Counted from the first letter of the stretch, positions 5,724 to 13,003 are shown. The stretch is 13,874 nucleotides of DNA from AC-50 sp035640455 (GCA_035640455.1 DASQWB010000177.1:1-13874), one strand, 5' to 3'. Translations and numbers: made by a program. The notes: generated from the sequence alone by a model not told the origin.

Positions 5724-8700
5724 TCAGGGTGTCGGCGCCTGTTGCGAGACGGCGGCGACGGCGTCCGCTGCTCGCTGCGCGGCGACGACGTTTCCCTTCT
5801 GCGAGTAGAGCTCGATCGCACGTTCGTATGCCTCGTGCGCCTCGTCCGGCCGCTCCGCCTGGACGAGCACCTCGGCGAGGAGGGCGAGCGCGTCGCCGTG
5901 CAGCACGAGGGCGTCCGTGCCCGAAGCGAGCTCGACCGCTCTTCGAGCCTCGGCCTCCGCTTCCGCGAGCTCGCCGTCGCGGGCCCGCAGGCGCGCCTCG
6001 ACGCTGCAGGCAAGGACGGCATCGGTCGTGTCGTCGCTCGAGGGCGCGGCCTTGCCGACGTCGACGAAATGCCCTGCCTCGTCGTCGCGGCCCAGCGCGA
6101 GCAGCATCTCGGCCAGCATCAGCGCCGGTGAGGCCAGCAGGGCGGTGTTTCCGCTTTCCGCGAGGATCTCGCACGCGAGCCGAAGCTCTCGCTCGGCGGC
6201 CTCGGGCCTGCTCGCCAGGAGCTCGATCGGACCGGCCACCTCGCCGAGTCCCGCACGGAACATGCGGTGGCCGAGCTCGTCGTAGACGGCTGCGGCGCGG
6301 GCGACGAGCGCCTCCGCTTCCTCGAAGTTGCCCATCATCGCCTCGAGTCCGGCCCACGAGCTCGCCACGTTGGCCTCGAGCAGCCGGTCGTTCCGCGCCG
6401 TGGCGGCGATCTCCGCGCAGCGTGCGGCCGCCTCCTCGGCTGCCGCAGGGCCGTAGAGGAGCGCCGTGCAGAGGAGGTCGACGATGCCTGCGGTCTCGCT
6501 TGCGTCGCGCGCACGCTCAGCGTGTCGAAGCGCCCGCTCGGCGGCCTCGTGGGCCTCTTGGAAGCGGCAGGCAGCGCGCGCCGCGCGTGCCCGACCGCGC
6601 CAGGCGCGGGCCAGGCCGAGGTCGTCGCCGAGCTCCTCGAAGACGACCACCGCCTCGGCGGCCACGCGATCGAGATCGGCCCTCGCGCTTCCGGCGAGGC
6701 CCGGATGGGCGCTGCGGTCGAGCCGCGCGTACCACTCGATTCGCCTGTCGCCCCGCTCGATCGCGGCGGCCAACGCCTTCTCGAGAACCGTCGCGGCCCT
6801 CGTGAGCTCGCCTTGCGCCCAGAGCGCCGCGCTCAGCTCGCGCAGGAGCACGTGCCGGTCCGCCTGCTCCGCGCCGCCGAGCTCGAGCGCGCGGCCGAGC
6901 AGGTTGATCGCCGCCGGCATGTCCGAGCGGACGACGGCGCGGCGACCGGCGGCGCCGAGGATCTCCCCGGCCCTGGCCGCGAGCGCGCGCGTGCTCTCGT
7001 CGGCCGAGCCGAGCTGCTCGCGGAGCCGAACGGCCTGCTCCAGGTGGTAGCCCACAATCTCCTCGAGCTCGCTCGCGCGCTCCGGCGCGTTCTCCTCGAG
7101 CCACTGCCCGAAGCGCTCGTGCAGGTGCGCGCGCCGCCCCTTCGGCATCCCCTCGTACGCGGCGTCCCGGATCAGCACGTGGCGGAAGCGGAACGCGTCT
7201 TCCTGCGGCAGCGTCGAGGCCTCGGGCTCGACGAGCTCCTTGCGGACGAGCGCCATGAGGTGCGTCCCCGCCGCGTCGCGGAGCTCCGGCGGCGCGAGGT
7301 CGCGCACCGCCCCGCGCCAGAACCCGCGACCGATGACGGCGGCCGTCTCGATCACCGCGCGCTCCGCCGGCTCGAGCCTGTCGAGCCGCGCCGCGAGGAG
7401 CGCGTGGATCGACGGCGGCATCGGGAGCTCCCCTGCGTCGTCCTCCTCCGCCAGCATCGCCGCCATCTGCTCGACGAAGAGCGGGTTGCCCTCCGCCGCC
7501 TCGGCGATCCTCGTTCGCACCCGGACGCTGAACTCGCCGACGCGCCCCAAGGCGGCCAGGAGGAGCTCAGTCTCCTCTTCCGTGAGCGGGTCGAGCGAGA
7601 GCATGCGTGCGTTCGGCCTCGGGGCGAGCCACGTCGAGCGGCGGTCGAGGAGATCCGGTCGCGCGAGACACAAGAGGAGAACCGGCGCGTCCCGAATCCA
7701 GCCGGCGAAGTACTCGATCAGGTCGAGGAGGGTCGGCTCGGCCCAGTGGATGTCCTCGAAGACGAGCACGAGCGGCCGCGGCGCCGCGAGCGCCTCGACG
7801 AGCTTCCGCATCGCCCAGAACGTCTCCTCTGCGCCTCCGGCCTCGCCCGCAGACCCCGTCGCCCCGAGCACGCGCTCGACGACGAGGTCGGCATCGCTGC
7901 GGCCTGCGAGCGCGGCCCGGAGCGCCGACTCGCCGCCGGCCTCCCGGATCATCTCCGCGAGGGGCCAGAAGGTGATCCCGTCGCCGTAGGGGAGGCAGCG
8001 ACCCGTGAGCGACGTCGCCTGGTCGCCGAGCCGGTCGAGCAGCTCCGAGGCGAGGCGAGATTTCCCGATCCCCGCCGAGCCGAAGACCGTCACGAGCCGT
8101 GCGCAGCTGTCGGCGACGGCGTCGTCGAACTCTTCGAGCAGCGCCCGCAGGTCGGCCTCGCGGTCGACGAGCAGCGTTCTCCGCTCGGCGGTCTCGGAAT
8201 CCGTCCGGCGGAGCTCGTGGAGACGCCAGGCCGCGACCTCCTCCCGCTTCCCCTTGACGGAGAACGACTCGAGCCGGTCGGCGTCGACCTCGTCGCGAAC
8301 GAGCCGATACGTCTCTGCCCCGATCAGGATCTCGCCCGGCTCAGCGGCTTGCTCGAGCCGTTTCGCGAGGTTGACGGCGTCGCCGGTGGCGAGCGTCAGC
8401 GCTCCGGGGCCGCCGGCCACCACCGGGCCGGTGTTGATCCCGACGCGCATCTCGAGCCGGACGCCGTACGACCTCGCGAGCTCCTCGTTCAACCCCGCGA
8501 GGCGCTGGCGCATCTCGACGGCGGCGCGCGCCGCGCGGAGCGCGTCGTCCTCGTGGAGCCTCGGCACGCCGAAGACGGCCATGACGGCGTCGCCGATGAA
8601 CTTCTCGACGGTGCCGCCGTGCGCCTCGAGCGCAGCGCGCATCTCGTCGAAGAACCGCGACATCACCCGTCGCAGGAGCTCCGGATCGAGCCGCTCGCCG

Positions 8701-8855
8701 AGCGGCGTCGAGTCGATGACGTCGCAGAAGACGACGGTGACGGTCTTCCGGACCTCGCGGGAGGCGCCGGTGGCGGCGGTGAGCGGTGTTGCGCAGGCGT
8801 GGCAGAACCGGGCGGTTTCCGGGTTGTTCTGCCCGCAATTCGGGCACGCGGCCAT
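5724..8855 (-). CDS. Zinc ribbon, class III adenylate/guanylate cyclase, AAA ATPase and helical-repeat protein
   Basis: A 1043-residue multidomain signalling protein. Residues 4-21 form a zinc ribbon (CPNCG and CHAC). Residues 36-215 are a class III nucleotide cyclase: metal-binding Asp45 in FCDVIDST and Asp89 in FIGDAVMAVFG, Lys85 just before it, and Asp159, Asn162 and Arg166 in GDAVNLAKRLE. All expected catalytic positions are present, so it is probably active and cAMP is the likelier product. Residues 225 to about 600 are an AAA/STAND-type ATPase with Walker A GSAGIGKS (259-266) and Walker B LVLVFEDIHWAEP (362-374). The rest, to 1043, is Ala/Glu/Arg-rich helical repeats resembling TPRs. 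I see no C-terminal LuxR-type DNA-binding domain and no membrane segment. ATG 8855 has no Shine-Dalgarno; a TAGACT hexamer sits 6 nt upstream. Such cyclase-ATPases are widespread in actinobacteria. The input signal and effector cannot be told from sequence. Confidence 0.93.
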   Translation of the reverse strand: MAACPNCGQNNPETARFCHACATPLTAATGASREVRKTVTVVFCDVIDSTPLGERLDPELLRRVMSRFFDEMRAALEAHGGTVEKFIGDAVMAVFGVPRLHEDDALRAARAAVEMRQRLAGLNEELARSYGVRLEMRVGINTGPVVAGGPGALTLATGDAVNLAKRLEQAAEPGEILIGAETYRLVRDEVDADRLESFSVKGKREEVAAWRLHELRRTDSETAERRTLLVDREADLRALLEEFDDAVADSCARLVTVFGSAGIGKSRLASELLDRLGDQATSLTGRCLPYGDGITFWPLAEMIREAGGESALRAALAGRSDADLVVERVLGATGSAGEAGGAEETFWAMRKLVEALAAPRPLVLVFEDIHWAEPTLLDLIEYFAGWIRDAPVLLLCLARPDLLDRRSTWLAPRPNARMLSLDPLTEEETELLLAALGRVGEFSVRVRTRIAEAAEGNPLFVEQMAAMLAEEDDAGELPMPPSIHALLAARLDRLEPAERAVIETAAVIGRGFWRGAVRDLAPPELRDAAGTHLMALVRKELVEPEASTLPQEDAFRFRHVLIRDAAYEGMPKGRRAHLHERFGQWLEENAPERASELEEIVGYHLEQAVRLREQLGSADESTRALAARAGEILGAAGRRAVVRSDMPAAINLLGRALELGGAEQADRHVLLRELSAALWAQGELTRAATVLEKALAAAIERGDRRIEWYARLDRSAHPGLAGSARADLDRVAAEAVVVFEELGDDLGLARAWRGRARAARAACRFQEAHEAAERALRHAERARDASETAGIVDLLCTALLYGPAAAEEAAARCAEIAATARNDRLLEANVASSWAGLEAMMGNFEEAEALVARAAAVYDELGHRMFRAGLGEVAGPIELLASRPEAAERELRLACEILAESGNTALLASPALMLAEMLLALGRDDEAGHFVDVGKAAPSSDDTTDAVLACSVEARLRARDGELAEAEAEARRAVELASGTDALVLHGDALALLAEVLVQAERPDEAHEAYERAIELYSQKGNVVAAQRAADAVAAVSQQAPTP

Positions 8856-8861
8856 GAGCCG

Positions 8862-8890
8862 AGTCTAGGACGGCCGCGTCTGTTGTGGAA
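8862..8890 (-). promoter_or_regulatory. Candidate promoter of the cyclase-ATPase gene
   Basis: On the minus strand, TTCCAC (8890-8885) and TAGACT (8867-8862) are separated by exactly 17 nt. The -10-like box ends 6 nt before ATG 8855, which would give a leaderless or nearly leaderless message and fits the missing Shine-Dalgarno. The -35 match is weak. Confidence 0.4.
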
Positions 8891-8899
8891 GAAAGCACT

Positions 8900-8920
8900 G
8901 CGGTGCCCAAAAGGCACCGC
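8900..8920 (-). terminator. Intrinsic terminator downstream of the dodecin gene
   Basis: GCGGTGCC (8900-8907) and GGCACCGC (8913-8920) form a perfect 8-bp stem with a 5-nt loop (TTTTG on the minus strand). Read on minus it starts 15 nt after the dodecin stop and is followed by AGTGCTTTCTTCC, a broken T-rich tract. It would insulate the cyclase-ATPase gene from dodecin transcription. Confidence 0.65.
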
Positions 8921-8934
8921 CTCACGGGCCGAGG

Positions 8935-9141
8935 CTAGCGCTCGACGCCGAACGCGATGTTCACCGTCGTTCGGTACTCGGTGATGCGGTCGTTCTGGAC
9001 GACGGCGCTCATCGAGACGACGTCCGCGCCGGTGATCCCGCGCAGCGTCTTCGCCGCCTCGGCGACGGCCGCTGCGGCCGCCTCCGCGAAACCCTCGCTG
9101 GACGAGCCGATGATCGTCACGACCTTCGCGACGTCAGCCAT
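8935..9141 (-). CDS. Dodecin family protein lacking the flavin-stacking Trp
   Basis: Dodecins are small beta-alpha-beta-beta proteins that assemble into hollow dodecamers. Many store flavins; others bind calcium or coenzyme A. This 68-residue protein matches in length and layout: strand AKVVTIIGSS (5-14), helix EGFAEAAAAAVAEAAKTL (16-33), then strands ADVVSMSAVVQNDRI and EYRTTVNIAFGVE. Classic flavin dodecins have Trp in the segment before strand 2 (DWFEV). Here that position is Gly38 (TGADV), and the usual Gln of the YQV strand is Arg57. This is nearer to the Trp-less calcium dodecin type described for Mycobacterium tuberculosis, so flavin binding should not be assumed. ATG 9141 has AAAGGAG 5 nt upstream. 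The gene is divergent from ffh, 68 bp away, and ends at a terminator hairpin. Confidence 0.88.
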   Translation of the reverse strand: MADVAKVVTIIGSSSEGFAEAAAAAVAEAAKTLRGITGADVVSMSAVVQNDRITEYRTTVNIAFGVER

Positions 9142-9146
9142 CTCCG

Positions 9147-9153
9147 CTCCTTT
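9147..9153 (-). promoter_or_regulatory. Shine-Dalgarno AAAGGAG for the dodecin gene
   Basis: Minus-strand AAAGGAG ends 5 nt before ATG 9141. It supports this start and contrasts with the cyclase-ATPase and ffh starts, which lack such a site. Confidence 0.65.
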
Positions 9154-9194
9154 CGTGGGGAACTCGACGGAGATACCCCCAGAAGGGCCGCCGG

Positions 9195-9200
9195 TACACT
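9195..9200 (+). promoter_or_regulatory. Candidate -10 box for ffh (TACACT)
   Basis: TACACT ends 9 nt before the ffh ATG (9210), and no Shine-Dalgarno lies between them, which suggests a leaderless or very short leader. No convincing -35 is visible at 16-18 nt spacing. It lies in the 68-bp divergent region shared with the dodecin gene. Confidence 0.35.
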
Positions 9201-9209
9201 TGCCCGCCG

Positions 9210-10610
9210 ATGTTCGACGCGCTCTCCGACAAGCTCCAGGCCGCGCTCGGCGACCTCCGCGGCCGCGGGCGCCTCGACGAGGAAGCGATCTCGCGCGCCA
9301 TGCGGGAGATCCGGCTCGCGCTGCTCGAGGCGGACGTCAACTTCAAGGTCGTCAAGGACTTCGTCGCCACGGTGCGCGAGCGCGCGCTCGGCACGGACGT
9401 GGCGAAGAGCCTCACGCCCGGTCAGCAGGTCGTGAAGATCGTCCACGAGGAGCTGACCGCGCTCATGGGCGCGGGAAGCTCGCAGCTCGCCTTCGGCGGG
9501 CGGCCGCCGACGGTGATCCTGCTCGCCGGCCTCCAGGGCTCGGGCAAGACGACCGCCGCCGCGAAGCTCGCGCTCCTGCTGCGCAAGGAGAAGCGGAAGC
9601 CGGGCTTGATCGCGGCCGACCTCCAGCGCCCGGCGGCGATCGACCAGCTCGAGCAGCTCGGCCGCCAGATCCAGATCCCCGTCTACCGCGAGGACACGAC
9701 GGATCCGGTCGTGGCGACGCGCCGCGGGATCGAGCAGGCGCGCGAAGACGCCCTCGACGTCGTGATCGTCGACACGGCCGGGCGGCTGCACGTCGACCAG
9801 GAGCTGATGGACGAGCTCGTCGCCGTTCGCAACGAGGCGAAGCCGCTCAACGTCCTGCTCGTCCTCGACGCGATGACGGGCCAGGAGGCGGTCGCGGTCG
9901 CGGAGGCCTTCCAGGAGCGCGTCGCCTTCGACGGCGTGCTGATGACGAAGCTCGACGGCGACGCCCGCGGCGGCGCGGCGCTCTCGGTCAAGGCCGTCAC
10001 GGGCAAGCCGATCAAGCTCGCGTCCGTCGGGGAGAAGCTCGACCAGCTCGAGTACTTCCATCCCGATCGGATGGCGTCGCGGATCCTCGGGATGGGCGAC
10101 GTCCTCTCGCTGATCGAGCGGGCGGAGGCGGCGGTCGAGGAGGACGAGCGGCAGGAGCTCGAAGCCCGGATGCTGAAGGGCCAGTTCACCTTCGACGACT
10201 TCCTGAAGAGCTACAAGATGCTGCGGCGGATGGGGCCGCTCCAGGGCGTCCTGAAGCTGATCCCGGGGCTCGGCAAGCAGCTCGAGGGGCTCGACCAGGT
10301 CGACGACAAGCAGCTCGCCCGCGTCGAGGCGATCGTGCTCTCGATGACGCCGCAGGAGCGGAAGCTGCCGCGGCTCATCGACGGGCGCCGCCGCCTGCGG
10401 ATCGCACGCGGAAGCGGTACGACTGTCCAGCAGGTGAACCAGCTGCTCGAGGCGCGCAAGCAGATGGAGAAGATGATGAAGGGCATGAGCAAGGGGAAGA
10501 TGCCCGCGCTGCCCGGGATGGACCCTGCGTCGAACGGCCCCGGCCTCTCGGCGCGGCCGGGAAGCTCGTCTCGCAAGAAGAAGCGGAAGAAGTCACGAAG
10601 CCGGAGGTGA
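9210..10610 (+). CDS. ffh: Signal recognition particle protein Ffh (SRP54)
   Basis: Ffh binds SRP RNA and the signal sequences of nascent membrane and secreted proteins, then docks on FtsY. The protein has 466 residues. The N domain covers about 1-95 (AMREIRLALLEADVNFKVVKDF). The G domain has G1 GLQGSGKTT (107-115), AADLQRPAAIDQL (136-148), G3 DTAGR (188-192), G4 TKLDGDARGG (246-255) and GEKLDQLEYFHPDRM (274-288). The M domain, about 325-425, has FTFDDFLKSYKMLRRMG, the RNA-binding stretch RRLRIARGSGTTVQQVN and a Met-rich helix QMEKMMKGM. The tail is strongly basic (KKKRKKSRSRR). Start ATG 9210 fits family alignments. rpsP begins 1 nt after the stop, and its ribosome binding site is inside this gene's last codons. 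The SRP RNA gene is not visible in this window. Confidence 0.97.
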   Translation: MFDALSDKLQAALGDLRGRGRLDEEAISRAMREIRLALLEADVNFKVVKDFVATVRERALGTDVAKSLTPGQQVVKIVHEELTALMGAGSSQLAFGGRPPTVILLAGLQGSGKTTAAAKLALLLRKEKRKPGLIAADLQRPAAIDQLEQLGRQIQIPVYREDTTDPVVATRRGIEQAREDALDVVIVDTAGRLHVDQELMDELVAVRNEAKPLNVLLVLDAMTGQEAVAVAEAFQERVAFDGVLMTKLDGDARGGAALSVKAVTGKPIKLASVGEKLDQLEYFHPDRMASRILGMGDVLSLIERAEAAVEEDERQELEARMLKGQFTFDDFLKSYKMLRRMGPLQGVLKLIPGLGKQLEGLDQVDDKQLARVEAIVLSMTPQERKLPRLIDGRRRLRIARGSGTTVQQVNQLLEARKQMEKMMKGMSKGKMPALPGMDPASNGPGLSARPGSSSRKKKRKKSRSRR

Positions 10611-10611
10611 G

Positions 10612-10857
10612 ATGGCGGTACGGATGAGGCTGACGCGGGTCGGATCGAAGAAGAACCCGATCTACCGCGTCGTGGTAGCGGACGCGCGCTCGCCGCGCGA
10701 CGGCAAGTTCCTCGACATCGTCGGGCGGTACAACCCGCAGACCAACCCCTCGACGATCGAGTTCGACGAGGACAAGGTGCGGGACTGGCTCTCGAAGGGC
10801 GCCCAGCCTTCGGAGTCGGTGTCGCGGCTGCTGAAGGTCAAGAACCTCGGCTCGTAG
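10612..10857 (+). CDS. rpsP: 30S ribosomal protein S16 (bS16)
   Basis: bS16 is a small primary binding protein of the 30S subunit needed for body assembly. This 81-residue protein shows the family opening MAVRMRLTRVGSKKNPIYRV, the ARSPRDGKFLDIVGRYNP core (residues 25-42) and the DWLSKGAQPSESV segment (62-74). The start at ATG 10612 is fixed by GGAGG (10603-10607), 4 nt upstream, inside the ffh 3' end; the two genes are separated by a single base, so translation is probably coupled. The rpsP-khpA-rimM-trmD-rplS arrangement is widely conserved, and khpA follows 5 nt after the stop. Length and sequence are ordinary. Confidence 0.97.
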   Translation: MAVRMRLTRVGSKKNPIYRVVVADARSPRDGKFLDIVGRYNPQTNPSTIEFDEDKVRDWLSKGAQPSESVSRLLKVKNLGS

Positions 10858-10862
10858 GCGGC

Positions 10863-11093
10863 ATGGCCGAGCTCCTCGACTACCTGGCGCGGCGGCTCGT
10901 CGACGAGCCGGACGCCGTGCGCGTCGAGGAGGTCGAGGAGGAGGACGCGCTCGTCCTGCGCCTACGGGTCGCTCCCGACGACGTAGGCAAGGTGATCGGC
11001 CGGCAGGGCCGGATCGCGCGGGCGCTGCGGACCCTCGTTCGCGCGGGCGGCGCCCACGAGGGTCGCCGAATCGTCCTCGAGATCGTCGACTAG
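10863..11093 (+). CDS. khpA: KH-domain RNA-binding protein KhpA
   Basis: KhpA (YlqC family) is a single KH-domain RNA-binding protein. In some Gram-positive bacteria it partners with KhpB/Jag and influences cell division and small RNA function. This one has 76 residues. The RNA-gripping GxxG loop is in VGKVIGRQGRIARALRTLV (residues 41-59, GRQG), and the final strand is RRIVLEIVD (68-76). It begins at ATG 10863, 5 nt after the rpsP stop. There is no separate promoter. The position between rpsP and rimM is the usual one for this family, though here a metallophosphoesterase gene separates it from rimM. Confidence 0.93.
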   Translation: MAELLDYLARRLVDEPDAVRVEEVEEEDALVLRLRVAPDDVGKVIGRQGRIARALRTLVRAGGAHEGRRIVLEIVD

Positions 11094-11106
11094 CGCCTGC
11101 GTTTTC

Positions 11107-11775
11107 GTGCGTGTCGCGGCGCTCTACGACGTCCACGGGAACCTGCCTGCGCTCGACGCGGTCCTCGCCGAGATCGACGATGCGGACCTGATCGTCGCGG
11201 GCGGCGACGTCGTCGGCGGCGCGTTTCCCGCCGAGACCGTCGAGCGGCTGCGCGGGCTGGGAGAGCGGGTGCGCTGGCTCCGCGGGAACGCCGAGCGCGA
11301 GCTCGTCGAGATGCCCCCGCCGCGGGAGGGCGGGCCGCCGCCCGGTGAGCTCGAGCGGCTCCGTGCCGCGCTGACCGACGAGCAGATCGAGTTCCTGTAC
11401 GGGCTCCCGGAGCGGGTCGAGCTCGAGCTCGACGGTCTCGGCCGCGTCTTGTTCTGCCATGCCGTGCCGCAGAACGACCTGGACATCGTCACGCCGCTCA
11501 CGCCCGACGAGCGCCTCGCGCGGATCCTGGAGGGCGTGGACGCGGACTTCGTCGTCGTGGGGCACACGCACATCCAGGACGACCGTCGCGTCGGCGGCGT
11601 CCGGTGGGTCAACGCCGGCAGCGTAGGCATGCCGTACGAGGACGCTACCGGCGCGTACTGGGCGCTGCTCGGGCCGACGGTGGATCTCCGCCGCACGGAG
11701 TACGCCGCCGCCGAGCCCCCGCTGGCGACGCGCCGTGAGGCCGCCGACTACTTCGAGAGCCTCGTCCGCGAGTGA
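11107..11775 (+). CDS. YfcE/MJ0936-like metallophosphoesterase
   Basis: A 222-residue calcineurin-like phosphoesterase of the small cytosolic type. These hydrolyse phosphomono- or diesters with two metal ions; substrates vary and cannot be read from sequence. Likely ligands are Asp8 and His10 in DVHGN, Asp34 in AGGDVV, Asn61 in LRGNAE, His118 in FCHAVP, and His153/His155 in VVGHTHIQ. The final NAGSVGMPYED segment (169-179) is typical of the YfcE group. The Asn motif reads GNAE instead of the common GNHE/GNCD, and residues 70-80 are a Pro/Gly-rich insertion. The start is GTG 11107, 13 nt after khpA; the stop overlaps the upstream rimM GTG by 4 nt. It is therefore embedded in the ribosome-maturation operon, which is unusual. 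Confidence 0.88.
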   Translation: MRVAALYDVHGNLPALDAVLAEIDDADLIVAGGDVVGGAFPAETVERLRGLGERVRWLRGNAERELVEMPPPREGGPPPGELERLRAALTDEQIEFLYGLPERVELELDGLGRVLFCHAVPQNDLDIVTPLTPDERLARILEGVDADFVVVGHTHIQDDRRVGGVRWVNAGSVGMPYEDATGAYWALLGPTVDLRRTEYAAAEPPLATRREAADYFESLVRE

Positions 11776-12326
11776 GCGGCGAGGGCTCTTGTACACGAGT
11801 GCACGTGGGCCGAGCCGTACCTGGCCGCACGGATAGGCTCGCGCGCATCGACGGCACTCCCGGAAACGAGCTCGTCACCGTTGGCCGTGTCGGCAAGCCG
11901 CACGGCCTGGAGGGCGCGTTCGTCGTCGACGACGCGAGCGACGCGGCGGAGCGCTTCGCGGAGGGCGCCGAGCTCCTCGTCGAGGGCCAGCCGCTGCGGA
12001 TCGTCGAGTCGAAGCGGGCGCGGGGGAGACCCGTCATCCGGCTCGAGCGCGAAGTCCCCCGCGGCACCGTGCTCACGGTCCCGCGCGCGTCGCTCCCCGA
12101 GCCGGAGCCCGACTCCTACTACGTCTTCGAGCTCCGCGGCCTCGAGGTCGTCGAGGAAGGCGGAAAGCGGCTGGGCCGGGTCGCCGAAGTCGCGCACTAC
12201 CCCGCGAACGACGTCCTCGAGCTCGACACGGGCCTCGACCTGCCGCTCGTCGAGGCGTGCGTCCGCGAGATCGACCTCGCCGGCGGCCGCATCTTGATAA
12301 CGCGCGGCTTCGGGGCGCCCGGGTAA
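11772..12326 (+). CDS. rimM: 16S rRNA processing protein RimM; N-terminus uncertain
   Basis: RimM binds uS19 and helps mature the head of the 30S subunit. The frame from GTG 11772 gives 184 residues. The family starts clearly at ELVTVGRVGKPHGLEGAF (codons from about 11868). The RimM N-terminal barrel runs to about SLPEPEPDSYYVFELRGLEV (around 12124), then the PRC-barrel half (GRVAEVAHYPANDVLEL, to 12326). GTG 11772 overlaps the preceding stop as GTGA, which favours coupling, but it adds about 30 residues of poor codon bias that the family lacks. GTG at 11799 or 11805 would be shorter. The in-frame ATC at 11847, 7 nt after TAGGCT, would give a typical length but needs a rare start codon. trmD begins 20 nt downstream. 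Confidence 0.93.
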   Translation: MSGEGSCTRVHVGRAVPGRTDRLARIDGTPGNELVTVGRVGKPHGLEGAFVVDDASDAAERFAEGAELLVEGQPLRIVESKRARGRPVIRLEREVPRGTVLTVPRASLPEPEPDSYYVFELRGLEVVEEGGKRLGRVAEVAHYPANDVLELDTGLDLPLVEACVREIDLAGGRILITRGFGAPG

Positions 12327-12346
12327 CCTCCCCTCCCGCCGCTCCT

Positions 12347-13003
12347 TTGCAGCTCGACGTCTTCACCCAGGTCCCGAGCGCGTTCGCCTGGATGTGCGAA
12401 CAGCGGCCGCTTGCCACCGTGCTCGGCTCGGAGCTCGAGCTTCGCCTCTTCAACTACCGCGACACGACGCCGCTCCGCTCAGGGGAGGTCGACGACGAGC
12501 CCTACGGCGGCGGCGCGGGGCTCGTGCTGCGCGTCGACGTCGTGGCCGCCGCCCTCGACTCCGTCTACGGCGGCGTCCCGCAGCACCGGGTCGTGGCGCT
12601 GACACCGCAGGGGCGGCAGCTGACGCAGCAAGTGGTCGAGGAGCTGGCGCAGGAGGAGCGGCTGACGCTGCTCTCGTCGCGCTCGGAGGGATTCGACGAG
12701 CGGGTCGTCGCGCACCTCGCCTCGGACGCGATCTCGATTGGCCCGTACGTGCTCTCCGGCGGCGAGCTGCCGGCGATGGTGCTCCTCGACGCCCTCGCGC
12801 GACGGCTCCCGGGAGCGATCCGCGAGGAGTCCGGCTCGCTCGAGAGCTTCTCCGGCGAGCTCGGCGGCCGGCTCGAGTACCCGCAGTACACGCGCCCGGC
12901 CGAGTTCCGCGGCTGGCGCGTCCCCGACGTCCTGCTCTCGGGCGATCATCGGCGGATCGAGGAGTGGCGGCGCGAGCAGAGCCGAGCCCGAAGCGTCCGA
13001 TGA
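12347..13003 (+). CDS. trmD: tRNA (guanine-N1)-methyltransferase TrmD, divergent active site
   Basis: TrmD methylates N1 of G37 in tRNAs, preventing frameshifts, using AdoMet held in a deep trefoil knot. From TTG 12347 it has 218 residues: opening QLDVFTQVPSAF, EPYGGGAGLVL (51-61), TPQGRQLTQQ (86-95), SSRSEGFDERV (110-120), SIGPYVLSGGELPAMVLLDA (130-149) and LEYPQYTRPAEFRG (176-189). Compared with E. coli, the LCGRYEGID motif is LSSRSEGFD, and the catalytic Asp169 of SIGDYVL is Pro133 here; the Arg of DER and the knot Gly/Glu residues are kept. The protein ends soon after the HRRIEEWRREQS helix, slightly short. A longer open frame exists upstream (from 12257), but it overlaps rimM and is not TrmD-like. 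lepB overlaps the stop by 4 nt. Family is sure; activity is an open question. Confidence 0.92.
   Translation: MQLDVFTQVPSAFAWMCEQRPLATVLGSELELRLFNYRDTTPLRSGEVDDEPYGGGAGLVLRVDVVAAALDSVYGGVPQHRVVALTPQGRQLTQQVVEELAQEERLTLLSSRSEGFDERVVAHLASDAISIGPYVLSGGELPAMVLLDALARRLPGAIREESGSLESFSGELGGRLEYPQYTRPAEFRGWRVPDVLLSGDHRRIEEWRREQSRARSVR

Noticed and set aside
6267..8984. Long plus-strand open frame (905 codons) opposite the cyclase-ATPase
   Set aside because: No recognisable domain and Arg/Glu/Ala-rich antisense composition, while the minus strand has complete cyclase and ATPase motifs.
9142..9209. Search for an SRP RNA or riboswitch upstream of ffh
   Set aside because: Only 68 bp lie between the divergent starts, with no long conserved-looking helix or SRP RNA tetraloop motif.
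12257..12346. Upstream extension of the trmD frame
   Set aside because: It overlaps rimM and reads as Arg/Pro-rich shadow sequence; TrmD similarity starts at the TTG at 12347.
12394..12999. Long N-terminal extension of the signal peptidase frame
   Set aside because: The extension is an Arg-rich shadow of trmD; the ATG at 13000 overlapping the trmD stop gives a standard signal peptidase.
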